A DNA stretch of 37,325 nucleotides from a virus. Of the stretch, positions 1 through 8,556 are shown one piece after another; within the stretch, counting starts at the first letter, position 1; each line of letters begins with the position of its first letter. A program made the translations under genes and the position numbers. Under the pieces are notes generated by a model. The model was not told the origin of the DNA. It worked only from the letters and a program-made list of their open reading frames with translations, and made no database searches. Location of the stretch: IMG/VR virus record IMGVR_UViG_3300030419_004185, positions 1-37,325 of that record, one strand, 5' to 3'.

Positions 1-1
1 C

Positions 2-61
2 CAAAAAGAATTTGATATGGAAAGTCACGACCAAATGTTTAATGTCAAAGGAGAGTATTAA
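2..61 (+). CDS. C-terminal end of an upstream gene (partial)
   Basis: An open frame enters from the left edge and stops at TAA 59-61, giving about 19 residues ending in V-K-G-E-Y. The stop lies 12 bases before the next start, the same tight spacing as the other genes here, so this is probably the tail of a real gene. It is too short to recognise a family. Confidence 0.5.
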   Translation, partial: QKEFDMESHDQMFNVKGEY

Positions 62-73
62 GGAGAGATTACA

Positions 74-346
74 ATGACTGATGAATGGAAGTATATTTTA
101 AAAGCGAATAAATTAGATAGAGTGAAGGCGGCGATTAGAAGTATTGGTAGTGTAGCAGGAAAACTATTATTTATTGGTTTTCTAATTATTTCTGCTCCTA
201 TTGCTCAACCCCATTTATACCTAGCGTGGAAATACAGTAAAGAAGACAGGGAAAGAGCGATAGAAGCAGCAAAAAATGCTAGTCCAGAACAAATAAAAGA
301 AATGGAAGGTATTATTAGTCGGTATAATTTAGATAGTGAAGAGTGA
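74..346 (+). CDS. Small tagged membrane protein, unknown function
   Basis: 90 aa, not recognised. The N-terminus MTDEWKYILK is a slightly extended form of the W-x-x-I-L-K tag found on many proteins in this window. Residues about 29-55 (V-A-G-K-L-L-F-I-G-F-L-I-I-S...) form one hydrophobic, probably membrane-spanning segment, followed by a charged helical tail (K-E-D-R-E-R-A-I-E-A-A-K). The start is chosen from GGAGAG about 9 bases upstream. It nearly touches the next gene, which carries the same tag. By inference it is a virion-associated or inner-membrane-interacting protein; the coding call is firm, the role unknown. Confidence 0.75.
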   Translation: MTDEWKYILKANKLDRVKAAIRSIGSVAGKLLFIGFLIISAPIAQPHLYLAWKYSKEDRERAIEAAKNASPEQIKEMEGIISRYNLDSEE

Positions 347-351
347 TTACA

Positions 352-564
352 ATGAGTTGGAAAAATATATTAAAAAATATACCTATGTCAGAACAAGGTA
401 AATGGACAAAGGAAAATTCTATGTTAAGTTTAGAAGAAGTGGGAGATAAAGAATTAATGGCTGTTGGTTGGATTAAAAAACCATCGGGTGAAAAAGTAAC
501 TGTTTATGATAATAAGGACTTTAATGCCCCGTTTCCATTCGTAATAAAAGAAGAGTGGGATTAA
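352..564 (+). CDS. Small tagged protein, unknown function
   Basis: 70 aa from the ATG at 352. An in-frame ATG lies at 343, but the GTGATT motif just before 352 and the resulting N-terminus MSWKNILKN, which matches the recurring tag exactly, favour the later start. The rest is short and mixed (E-V-G-D-K-E-L-M-A-V-G-W-I-K-K, then V-T-V-Y-D-N-K) and suggests a small alpha/beta fold with no known motif. It sits between two other unknowns in a tight operon. Confidence 0.7.
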   Translation: MSWKNILKNIPMSEQGKWTKENSMLSLEEVGDKELMAVGWIKKPSGEKVTVYDNKDFNAPFPFVIKEEWD

Positions 565-565
565 A

Positions 566-1228
566 ATGAGTAAGAAAACTCGCAAGCATTGTCGCCTTTG
601 CCAACATAGTCAAAGAGAAGAATTAGAAGAATCAATTAATTCTTTATCAATGACTCCTGATGAATTAGATAAAAAAATGGGTTGGCCTTCTGGAGCAACA
701 AGTCGCCATATGAGAAACCATGTTAGCGAGTATGAAGAAAAATCAAATCCAAAATGTAAATTATGTACTCATCCTTCAAGAGATATTTTTGAACAAGGGC
801 TATCTTCTGGAGATTTAAAAACATCTGTTTTAGCAGACACTTTAGGTACAACTAAAGAACAATTACAATTACACATGAAAAGCCACCTTCAACCATTGGT
901 ACAGAAATCTGCCGCAGCACTTTTAGCAAAGAAAGAGATTGATGAGATTGATGTTCTTTCTAATAATATTAAAAGATTAGATGTTAAACTTGATTTGTTA
1001 TTTGAAGAAGAGAACTTAGATTCTAAACAAATTGAATCACTAACTAAACTTGCAAGAGAAGTTAGAGAGAGTCTAAAATACCTTATGGAATTTAAAGGAA
1101 AACTTGTGCATAAAAGACAGGATACTATTATTGTTGCTCAAATGCAAATTGTCAAAGAGGTTTTGGCTCAACAGCATCCGACAGTTTGGTTAGATGTTAA
1201 AAATGAAATGGAGAGGAAATTACAATGA
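566..1228 (+). CDS. Double zinc-finger DNA-binding protein, candidate small terminase subunit
   Basis: 220 aa. Residues 1-60 and 60-110 are two copies of one module: C-x2-C at the start (C-R-L-C and C-K-L-C), a helical stretch (R-E-E-L-E-E-S-I / R-D-I-F-E-Q-G-L), a helix-turn-helix-like segment, then H-M-x-x-H (R-H-M-R-N-H / L-H-M-K-S-H-L). Single copies of this C-x2-C...H-x3-H helix-turn-helix layout are common in phage proteins encoded near terminase genes. The remainder is a long helical region (about 115-220) ending in E-R-K-L-Q. A small-terminase role is an inference from module type and genome region; the large subunit is 9 kb downstream, so a regulator is also possible. Confidence 0.65.
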   Translation: MSKKTRKHCRLCQHSQREELEESINSLSMTPDELDKKMGWPSGATSRHMRNHVSEYEEKSNPKCKLCTHPSRDIFEQGLSSGDLKTSVLADTLGTTKEQLQLHMKSHLQPLVQKSAAALLAKKEIDEIDVLSNNIKRLDVKLDLLFEEENLDSKQIESLTKLAREVRESLKYLMEFKGKLVHKRQDTIIVAQMQIVKEVLAQQHPTVWLDVKNEMERKLQ

Positions 1229-1479
1229 CTTGGCAACTCATCCTTAAAAGTGCTGAAAAACAATGGCAACAAATAATAGATGCAGTTAAGGATGATAAAT
1301 TACCAATAGGAGATGAGTTTGCAAAGTATTCTCAACTTGAAAATGATAATAGAAAAATGGTTGATTATTGGTTAAAACAAGGTATGGGTGCAGATGTTTC
1401 TAAGAGAATGAAATGTATGAGAGAAATTAGAACAGAAATGTTAAAAACTAATAATTTTAGATTTTGGGCTAGTGAATAA
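1225..1479 (+). CDS. Small tagged helical protein, unknown
   Basis: 84 aa, starting with an ATGA overlap on the preceding stop, a sign of translational coupling; GAGAGGAAA lies about 6 bases upstream. The N-terminus MTWQLILKSAEKQWQQII carries the W-x-x-I-L-K tag. The body is a predicted all-helical, charged protein (V-K-D-D-K-L-P-I-G-D-E-F...; M-R-E-I-R-T-E-M). No family was recognised. Belonging to the tagged set suggests an internal or scaffold-associated virion protein (inference). Confidence 0.7.
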   Translation: MTWQLILKSAEKQWQQIIDAVKDDKLPIGDEFAKYSQLENDNRKMVDYWLKQGMGADVSKRMKCMREIRTEMLKTNNFRFWASE

Positions 1480-1492
1480 AGGAGGGGTTAAA

Positions 1493-3544
1493 ATGAATTG
1501 GATGGAAGTGTTAAAAATAGATTTAACCCTACCAAATAAAAGAAGCCAATGGTTAGAGAAATTAGAGAATGTGGCGGGTGCAGAAAGTTGGGCAAAAACT
1601 CTTGATATGTATAAAGATTCTAAAGATAAAAAATTAAGAATAAATAATTATCAAGACTTTAAAGAACAAGTTAATTCTTGGGGTTCTAATTCAAATAATG
1701 TAGTGATTTCATTAACTCCTTTAATAGATAAGAAATATGATTCTTATGATGAGCAAGAAGAAATTAAAGATACTATTGAAGAAAGTTGGAATAAAATTTA
1801 CCCAACATTAACTTCTTTTATTAGGGTTAGAGATAAGGGTAGAATTAAGGGTGCAACTAAAGGAAGGAAAGAAAGAAGTGATACTCTAAAAAGATTATTT
1901 AAAGATGCAGAAGAAAATATAAATGCGGAAAGATTTGTTGATTGGGCAGAATTAGCAAAGTATTTTAAATTAATATATCCTAGAGAAAGTAAGAATAAAA
2001 TAAACAGATTTATTAATGTGTTTTTAGGTGAAAAAACTAAAGAAACTATTTTTAATCATGCTCCTAAAGATTGGCCTTATAAACACTATTTTAAAACTAA
2101 AACATTAAAAGATGAAGAAGGGCAAGAATATGTTAAAGACTTAGAAGATTTTACTTTAACAGATATTGATATCAATAAAGCAGTAGAATATATAAAAAAA
2201 TATAGCGAGTTAAAGCGTAAAAGAAAATTAAGATATAATTTAAAACCCATGTGGATTGCCGAACTTAGCCGAGGACTTCAATTTGAAGGTAAATCCCAAA
2301 GATGGACAAATAAATTATTTATTGAGTTGTTACAAACTGATGATATAGATACTGAGGTTTATATGAAAAGATGGTTAGAAAATATTAAAAGAAAATATTC
2401 TATAAGACTTGATAAATTAAAGGAATCTTATCTAGAACAATCATGGTCTAAAAAAGAAGGCACTAATCAAAGATTTACAGGTTATGTTGATGATGCTTTT
2501 GAAGGAAGCAAAGAAGAATATTTTAGAAGTGTGGGGAGAGATTTAGAAACAAGTAAAGAAAGAGGTGGGCAATTAGAAAATTGGATAGATTGGAGGAATA
2601 AAAAAATTCAATCTATAACTGACTCCATAGGTAAGATTCCTAAAACCTTTGTTGATTGGGTTGGGGAAATAAACCGTGACTTAGATGGTTCTTCTTCTAC
2701 CGCTAATAGTAAAAAGGCCGTGAAAGAGATGGAAGAAATTTTCGGCGAAGAAGAAATGGAAGAATATAAACAAACTATGAGTCTAAAAGATTTCTTTGGT
2801 TTTACTAATAGGCAAAGTGCGCCTCACCCAATGAATGAAGAAAAGACCTTAACATTTTTTTCTCCACCTGCAACACTTAATTCAGAAGGAAATCTTAACG
2901 CTTATTCTGATATAGTTACTAAAATCTTTAATGAAGGAGTTGTTGAAGAAAGAGAAAAGTATGATAATTTGCTAGATATATATGACGATTATGAAATAAG
3001 GGCGCACGAATTGGGTCAATCAATACCTGAAGATATTTTTGGCGAACAAACTTCAACTAAAGGTATAGGTGGAGCAACTAAAAATTTCACTACTAGCACA
3101 CAAAAAACTTTAGCATATACTATTTATGATATGATTCTTTCTGATAGAACTATACAAGATACTATTATTGTTGAAACTGCTCAAAAATATAGAGGAACAG
3201 ATGTTAATTTTTTGGAGGCTCTTAGATTACTTAGAAAGATAGATGTTGTGTTTAATATAAATCAGTTTATGCCTACAGTTAAAAGATTGCAATCAAAGTT
3301 ATCTTCAGAAAACTATGATGATTTAAAACAGAAAATTAAAAACGGAGAGCAAATTTTAAAAGACGAAATTATTGATATGGAGAAAGGTATTGATTTACTA
3401 TTGGTAAAAATTAAACCTGTTGTTATAGATTTAGTAAAGAAAAAATTATTGACTATAATACAAAATCAAAGACATTACCAAGCAGAAGTTAATCATAATA
3501 TTATGGATGAATTAGTTAAAGAAGGATTTATTAGGAGGCAGTAA
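1493..3544 (+). CDS. Large tagged helical protein, unknown (683 aa)
   Basis: 683 aa from the ATG at 1493, chosen because GGAGGGG lies 6 bases upstream and the N-terminus becomes MNWMEVLKIDL, a tag variant; the frame is open further upstream only with a poorer start. The protein is charged and largely helical, with Trp/Tyr-rich stretches in the first half and F-G-E-Q-T-S-T-K-G-I-G-G around residues 518-529. The C-terminal 200 residues look like long helices (K-I-K-N-G-E-Q-I-L-K-D-E-I-I-D-M-E-K). No enzymatic motif is visible. The next gene shares an F-G-E-Q-T segment, so the two may be partners or distant relatives. Its position in the structural block suggests a virion component; the function is not known. 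Confidence 0.7.
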   Translation: MNWMEVLKIDLTLPNKRSQWLEKLENVAGAESWAKTLDMYKDSKDKKLRINNYQDFKEQVNSWGSNSNNVVISLTPLIDKKYDSYDEQEEIKDTIEESWNKIYPTLTSFIRVRDKGRIKGATKGRKERSDTLKRLFKDAEENINAERFVDWAELAKYFKLIYPRESKNKINRFINVFLGEKTKETIFNHAPKDWPYKHYFKTKTLKDEEGQEYVKDLEDFTLTDIDINKAVEYIKKYSELKRKRKLRYNLKPMWIAELSRGLQFEGKSQRWTNKLFIELLQTDDIDTEVYMKRWLENIKRKYSIRLDKLKESYLEQSWSKKEGTNQRFTGYVDDAFEGSKEEYFRSVGRDLETSKERGGQLENWIDWRNKKIQSITDSIGKIPKTFVDWVGEINRDLDGSSSTANSKKAVKEMEEIFGEEEMEEYKQTMSLKDFFGFTNRQSAPHPMNEEKTLTFFSPPATLNSEGNLNAYSDIVTKIFNEGVVEEREKYDNLLDIYDDYEIRAHELGQSIPEDIFGEQTSTKGIGGATKNFTTSTQKTLAYTIYDMILSDRTIQDTIIVETAQKYRGTDVNFLEALRLLRKIDVVFNINQFMPTVKRLQSKLSSENYDDLKQKIKNGEQILKDEIIDMEKGIDLLLVKIKPVVIDLVKKKLLTIIQNQRHYQAEVNHNIMDELVKEGFIRRQ

Positions 3545-3546
3545 AT

Positions 3547-6042
3547 ATGGTAGATAAAGGAAAGATTGAAGATTTTAAGAGAAAATATATTAATGAAGGC
3601 ATTAATCAAGGGAATGTTAGAAAAGTAAGAAAAGAAATAAAAAGAGAATTACTATCCCTTACAAGCGAAGAAGAAATGGATAGAATATGGGAAGAAATAG
3701 AAGCCGCAGGAAAAGAAGCAGAAAAGGGTGTTGAAGGAATTGGTGGGGCGGAAGTTAAACTTAAAGAATTGAATGCAAATATAGATAAGGCACTCAAAGG
3801 AGTTATAGTTCATAAAAAGGGAGAAGGGCGACCTATTAGTTTAGCAACTAAACATTTATCAAATTTAGATTTAGATACAGTTACTCTAAAACCCGGAATA
3901 GATAAGGGAAAATATGATTCTTTTATTGGAGTCATTAATGGTCTTATTATTCAAGGTAAAAAAGTTGAGTTACCTAACATATCTAAATTAGAAGATGTGT
4001 TGGATATAGTTTCTAGACAATGGGCAAATAAATCCAGCGCACAAGATATAAACACAATTGTTGCAAGGTCAAGTGATATTTTTGATGAAATTGTTGGTGC
4101 TGATATTAAATATGCTCAAGATAGAAAGGGCATTTATCGTTATTGGAAAGGTATATCAGAAAAATATGATAGATTAAGTGATGCTCTTGAGAAACTAAAA
4201 GAGGTAGTAAAAGAAGATGATTTTGAAGATGCTTTTGATGTTAAAGATAAAATCATGAATTTGAAATTACCTGAAGATTATGTTGTAAATATTAAGCCGT
4301 TTAAAATGAGGTTAGACCGACCAGAAATTAGAATAATAAAATTCCTTAAAATGTTAAGTCCTAAAGCAAAAGGATATGGTTTTGGTGAGCAAACTGCATT
4401 TGAAGCAGGAACTTCTTATTCTGAAAGAGGAGAATATTATACTACTCTTCAACAACCTAGAAGTAAAACTAGAGAATTAGGTGGAAAAGAAGGAGAAGTT
4501 TTAAGTGAAAAATCTTTAGAATTTGCTGACTTGGTTACAGAAGGATATGTAGATGCTATTCTTTGGTGGGCAATTAAAGAAGAGATTTTAGACATTCCCG
4601 TTGTTATGGTTGATGCCTTTGAAAAGGAATGGGAAACATTAACTGGAGAAGAATTACTTTCAGAAATTGTTACTGAAGATATAGAAGGAAAGTTAAGTGC
4701 TGTTCTTTCAAAATTAAAGGCGGATTCTCCTGAAGCAAATAAAGTAGAAAAAGTCCTAGAAGAATTATCAGATGTTGCTGGTGATAAATCTACTGTATCT
4801 TATTTACCTGCTAGTGATTGGTTAAAAGAGATTGACGGTTTGAATATAATTCCTTTATTAGATAGAATAGAAAGAGGTACAGGTAAATTCTTTAATGAGT
4901 TATCTGAAATTTTTATTGAAAATATTGGGCAACTTCCTGTATCAATGCCTCCAAATTGGCCTAAGTATAGAGGAAGGCATGGTGGAACACCCGCCACTTT
5001 TGGATTTAAAACAGGCTTATATCCTAAGCCAGAACCTAAAGGATTAAAGAAACCTAGAGCGCAAAGTGGTATTCCTTCTAAAACAAGAACCTTTGATAAT
5101 AAAGAGTTTGTTAATGCCCAAGAGAACTTCTTTAAGGCTATTAGTGATTATTACTGGAAACCTTTGGCTAGAAGTGGAAGGCATTTTATTGAAGGAGAAA
5201 AACCTAGATTTATTGACGATGTTAAAGGGGAGTTTCCTTACAGGGTTCTTAGATTTAATTTTGGTGATATTCCAGAAGTTAAGGCTCAAAGAAAACTGTT
5301 AGTAGGTGCGGCAGACAATCTTAAAATTAATGATTTAAGAAGAATAAAGGATTATTTGAGTGCTTCCACAAGTGAGAAAATTACTGAAGGGGTTCATGTA
5401 TATATTCAGAATGTAGAAAGGGTAGTTAGAAGTTTAAATAAAATATTTGATGATAGTGATAAAGAAAATAAACTTTGGGGAGCCGGTAAAATAGGTAGGG
5501 CTTTGAAACGCTCTTTAAGTGAAGTTAGACTTGATGAATTAGATTATTTTGGTAAGCCGTTAGAGCCTCTTTACGATAAATATGAAGATACGATTAAAGA
5601 AGTTGGAGGTGAAGAAGAACTTCCTATATATTCTTTAAGAACATTATTAACTGATATTAATTTACAAAACATACTTCGTTCAAAAGAAAGGTTTATGGAA
5701 AAGAAAGACTTTAAACAACTACAAGACTTAATTGAATCAATTGTTGATTTAACTGACCCTGAAAGGCATAATAAAGATAATGAGGTAAATAAAGCAATAT
5801 TAAAAGTTTATGATTCAATAAGAAAAATGCAAAATAAACCTATTTACTATGATACAATGTATTTAGAAGATATTAATACTATGGATTATATTGTTACTAA
5901 AATGGAAAAGGAATTTAAGTTAGATATAACTTCTCTAGAAATAAATGAGATTGTTAAATCTTTAGATTCTATTAATAATTTATCTAAAAAGTATGGTATT
6001 AATGAAGAAGCAGTTTATATTATTAAAGGGCTATGTAGATAA
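3547..6042 (+). CDS. Large helical protein, unknown (831 aa)
   Basis: 831 aa, beginning right after the previous stop, with GGAGG 11 bases before the ATG. It lacks the N-terminal tag (MVDKGKIEDFKRKYI). Charged helical segments dominate at residues 1-80 and 560-831. A central region near 270-310 contains Y-G-F-G-E-Q-T-A-F-E-A-G-T-S-Y-S-E-R-G-E, followed by a Pro/Gly-rich part around 470-510 (P-P-N-W-P-K-Y-R-G-R-H-G-G-T-P). No catalytic signature was recognised. With the 683-aa neighbour it makes up about 4.5 kb of structural-module sequence with no identifiable family. Confidence 0.7.
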   Translation: MVDKGKIEDFKRKYINEGINQGNVRKVRKEIKRELLSLTSEEEMDRIWEEIEAAGKEAEKGVEGIGGAEVKLKELNANIDKALKGVIVHKKGEGRPISLATKHLSNLDLDTVTLKPGIDKGKYDSFIGVINGLIIQGKKVELPNISKLEDVLDIVSRQWANKSSAQDINTIVARSSDIFDEIVGADIKYAQDRKGIYRYWKGISEKYDRLSDALEKLKEVVKEDDFEDAFDVKDKIMNLKLPEDYVVNIKPFKMRLDRPEIRIIKFLKMLSPKAKGYGFGEQTAFEAGTSYSERGEYYTTLQQPRSKTRELGGKEGEVLSEKSLEFADLVTEGYVDAILWWAIKEEILDIPVVMVDAFEKEWETLTGEELLSEIVTEDIEGKLSAVLSKLKADSPEANKVEKVLEELSDVAGDKSTVSYLPASDWLKEIDGLNIIPLLDRIERGTGKFFNELSEIFIENIGQLPVSMPPNWPKYRGRHGGTPATFGFKTGLYPKPEPKGLKKPRAQSGIPSKTRTFDNKEFVNAQENFFKAISDYYWKPLARSGRHFIEGEKPRFIDDVKGEFPYRVLRFNFGDIPEVKAQRKLLVGAADNLKINDLRRIKDYLSASTSEKITEGVHVYIQNVERVVRSLNKIFDDSDKENKLWGAGKIGRALKRSLSEVRLDELDYFGKPLEPLYDKYEDTIKEVGGEEELPIYSLRTLLTDINLQNILRSKERFMEKKDFKQLQDLIESIVDLTDPERHNKDNEVNKAILKVYDSIRKMQNKPIYYDTMYLEDINTMDYIVTKMEKEFKLDITSLEINEIVKSLDSINNLSKKYGINEEAVYIIKGLCR

Positions 6043-6054
6043 GGAGTGAGAATA

Positions 6055-6294
6055 ATGTCGTGGGAAAAAATTTTAAAAATTTCAGATGAGCACCTTAAAA
6101 ATGCTGTAAAGGAGGTTTTTTCTGAGGCCAAAAATAATGTTGATGCTGAAAGGGTTTTGAATAGATTATTTGGTAAAGATAGGGTTAAACCTTTTATTTC
6201 TGACTATTATAAAGATATAAGAGAACAAAGAAGTCATGGTAAAGTAATTGAAGGCGGGGCATCTAAAGGTTTTACGCATCAAAGGGGGAGATAA
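6055..6294 (+). CDS. Small tagged protein, unknown
   Basis: 79 aa from the ATG at 6055, which follows AAGGAGTGAG by 4-5 bases; the earlier in-frame start at 6046 falls inside that ribosome site. The N-terminus MSWEKILKISDE is a canonical tag. The body is helical (H-L-K-N-A-V-K-E-V-F-S-E-A-K) and ends in a basic, Gly-rich tail (G-G-A-S-K-G-F-T-H-Q-R-G-R). The last codons contain GGGGGAG, which serves as the ribosome site of the next gene. Function unknown. Confidence 0.7.
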   Translation: MSWEKILKISDEHLKNAVKEVFSEAKNNVDAERVLNRLFGKDRVKPFISDYYKDIREQRSHGKVIEGGASKGFTHQRGR

Positions 6295-6295
6295 A

Positions 6296-7342
6296 ATGTC
6301 ATGGAATAAAATATTAAAAAATGATAAATTTGATGAAAAGGCAAGTTATGGCATATCTTTAGATGCTATAAAAGATTTAGATTGGATAAATCATATGAGA
6401 AAAATACTTAGTGTTAGAGGGTTTGAAAATTTAACCAATGCCGCAATTGAAGATGCGGCTTTAGCATTTATGGTTTTATTTGAAGAATTGTTAGAAGAAA
6501 CAGGATATGAACAAAAGGTTAAAGAAAGTGAAGAACGGTTTTCTGAAGCAGCAAGAAGTTTTCATGGTGAAAAAGATATTAGCAAACCAACAGGAGGCAA
6601 AGTTGGAAGAGGAATGTATCCTAAAAGGCATGAACAAACATTAAAGGCTATTAATAGAATAATTCAATCTATTTTACAAGATTTAATTATTATGATTCAT
6701 AAGGCTTGGGATAATCAACTATTAAGTGAAGAAGATGAAGAAATGTTAGAAGAAGCCTTAGAAGATAAAAGATTAGATGATTCTGAAATTGAAGAAATAT
6801 TTAATTTGAAAAATTTTAAGGAAAATTGTGTAAGATTTACAAATAAGGCTATTAAAAGAATAGGTGAAAGTTTAAATTTAGATAATGATATGCCATTAAA
6901 TAGTCAAAAGATTGCTACAAAAATTATAGAAAATAATAACTTTAAAAGTTGGGTTGCTCATTGTTATACTTTAAGTAGTATGAAAATTCAACTTGGTATA
7001 ACTAGAGAATTAGGTGATGAAAGAGAACAGGTGTTTGGAGATATTCTTACTGAAGAAGAAAAAAGATATTTAGAATCAATTGATGAAGGTGGTAAAGAAA
7101 TTAATATTGGCCCATTTAGTCTAGGTAGAACTGGAGCACAAATTGACCCAAAAACAGGGATTCCTCAAAAAACTGCTAGAGGAGAGGATATTATTTATCC
7201 TCAAGGAAGAGAATTTCCTGAAGGTTGGCAAAAAGAAATGAAAATGGATGACGGTGAATTTAAGAAAGCGTGGGATATTATTAAAAAAGGCCGTTGTAAA
7301 GGTTGTAGGCCAACAAAAGGAATTTTAAATGAGTATTGGTGA
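6296..7342 (+). CDS. Tagged helical protein, unknown (348 aa)
   Basis: 348 aa. The start at 6296 is preferred over the longer frame from 6248 because GGGGGAG lies 5 bases upstream and the product then begins with the tag MSWNKILKNDKF. The protein is helical and acidic (E-E-D-E-E-M-L-E-E-A-L-E-D around 145-160), with a short Gly/Pro-rich linker near residue 100 (S-K-P-T-G-G-K-V-G-R-G-M) and a C-terminal G-R-C-K-G-C-R-P knuckle-like C-x2-C. Its end overlaps the likely ribosome site of the GNAT gene. No family recognised; virion-internal role inferred from the tag. Confidence 0.7.
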   Translation: MSWNKILKNDKFDEKASYGISLDAIKDLDWINHMRKILSVRGFENLTNAAIEDAALAFMVLFEELLEETGYEQKVKESEERFSEAARSFHGEKDISKPTGGKVGRGMYPKRHEQTLKAINRIIQSILQDLIIMIHKAWDNQLLSEEDEEMLEEALEDKRLDDSEIEEIFNLKNFKENCVRFTNKAIKRIGESLNLDNDMPLNSQKIATKIIENNNFKSWVAHCYTLSSMKIQLGITRELGDEREQVFGDILTEEEKRYLESIDEGGKEINIGPFSLGRTGAQIDPKTGIPQKTARGEDIIYPQGREFPEGWQKEMKMDDGEFKKAWDIIKKGRCKGCRPTKGILNEYW

Positions 7343-7347
7343 TTTAC

Positions 7348-7923
7348 TTGAGATACCAAGAGATGCCATATTCTGCCCTTTCTAAAGAGTGGGAGTTAGC
7401 GTATAATGAGCCTATTCCTAAAAGAAGAAAAGAACTACAAAGTTGGTATCCTGTTTCTATATATTTGGCGGCTATTGCTCAAAAAGGAGATGTAGATAAT
7501 AAGGGTGAGATTGTTGATGAAGAAAAGCCTGTTGGTTATGTTGCTTATCATCAAGGTGATGGTGTAGTTTTTCTTGGTGATTCTAGAACACATGATGATT
7601 GGGCAAAAATGGGTATTTATAGTGAATTGATAAAAAGAAGAGATAAATTAGTAAGTGGCCCAAAAATAGCAGGACTTAGACCAAAAAGAACACCACTAAA
7701 GGAATATATTAATTTTCAGCAAAGAATGGGTTATACAATAAATCCTAGTGAAGAACAAATTGTTGAACTTTTTGGTGAAAGTTACCCGAAAAAGGTTTTT
7801 GATAAATTTAGAGAAGAATATGAAAATACTGGTAATTCAGCATGGGGAATTAGAAAGTTCCAAGATTCTTTCTCTAAGGCATGGTTAATGTTACTAAAAG
7901 ACTTTGAACCAGCAGGGGAATAA
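7348..7923 (+). CDS. GNAT-family acetyltransferase-like protein
   Basis: 191 aa from a TTG at 7348, preceded by GGTGATT 3-4 bases upstream; an ATG at 7360 is an alternative. The central part resembles the GNAT fold: V-G-Y-V-A-Y-H-Q-G-D-G-V-V-F-L-G (beta 4), then D-D-W-A-K-M-G-I-Y-S-E-L-I-K-R-R, a degenerate acetyl-CoA-binding motif A (usual pattern R/Q-x-x-G-x-G/A), then F-Q-Q-R-M-G-Y-T as the typical late 'GF/GY' strand. It is similar in layout to the second GNAT at 13304. The degraded motif A leaves activity uncertain. The substrate cannot be inferred from sequence. Confidence 0.65.
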   Translation: MRYQEMPYSALSKEWELAYNEPIPKRRKELQSWYPVSIYLAAIAQKGDVDNKGEIVDEEKPVGYVAYHQGDGVVFLGDSRTHDDWAKMGIYSELIKRRDKLVSGPKIAGLRPKRTPLKEYINFQQRMGYTINPSEEQIVELFGESYPKKVFDKFREEYENTGNSAWGIRKFQDSFSKAWLMLLKDFEPAGE

Positions 7924-7924
7924 T

Positions 7925-8551
7925 ATGTTTAATGAGATATGGAAAAAAAATATACTTAAGCCTTCTTCTAAGGTAGGAATATTCAAACCTAAAATGGGAT
8001 TTGAATTAGAAGAAGATGATGATAATTGTAATAGGCAATTAAAAGAATATGCTAATAAAATTAAGAATGTGCGTTTGCCCTTTGAAGATAGTTGGGATAG
8101 TAAAGAAATGGAATATTATAGAGATTTTATGTTTCGCAAAATATTTGATGAAAAAGATGAAAAATCAATATATTTTTCATCGGCAGTTGGAAACCACCGT
8201 GAATTAGCAGTTCAATCTAAAACCCATATATATAATCCTGTACCTGAAAGCGTTGCTTGTGAGACATTAGAAATATTAAAAAAACAGAATATAGGAAGTG
8301 TATTTAAACATAAAGAAATAGATGGGTATGATATTTGGGTTTTTAGTGAAGATAGATACGACCAAAGCATTTTACAAACAATGGTGAAACATAATGATTC
8401 TATACTTATTCAGTTAATTTTAGAGTGTGCAAATACTATATCTATGTTTAAGGCGGGTAAAATGGTTTTTAGTTTTGAAAGGAATGATTTAAATCCGGCT
8501 AGAAATTTTAAGGATGCATCTAGGTATAATTTTAATATTGATTGGAGATAA
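7925..8551 (+). CDS. Tandem paralogue 1, tagged protein with Cys-acidic motif
   Basis: 208 aa from the ATG at 7925. First of four tandem paralogues. It begins MFNEIWKKNILKPSSKVGIF, in which W-K-K-N-I-L-K is the tag with one extra residue, followed by F-K-P-K-M-G-F-E-L-E-E-D-D-D-N-C. Further blocks shared with the next two copies are K-E-Y-A-N-K-I, Y-N-P-V-P-E-S-V-A-C-E-T-L-E-I-L and the C-terminal I-D-W-R. The variable middle suggests diversification. The upstream gene ends 2 bases before this start, with AGCAGGGG upstream. Function unknown; the duplicated, tagged design suggests internal virion proteins or host-directed factors (inference). Confidence 0.7.
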   Translation: MFNEIWKKNILKPSSKVGIFKPKMGFELEEDDDNCNRQLKEYANKIKNVRLPFEDSWDSKEMEYYRDFMFRKIFDEKDEKSIYFSSAVGNHRELAVQSKTHIYNPVPESVACETLEILKKQNIGSVFKHKEIDGYDIWVFSEDRYDQSILQTMVKHNDSILIQLILECANTISMFKAGKMVFSFERNDLNPARNFKDASRYNFNIDWR

Positions 8552-8556
8552 TTAAT

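Noticed and set aside
5066-5302. Alternative + strand open frame inside the 831-aa gene
   Set aside because: Fully nested in a longer frame with good coding character, no ribosome site.
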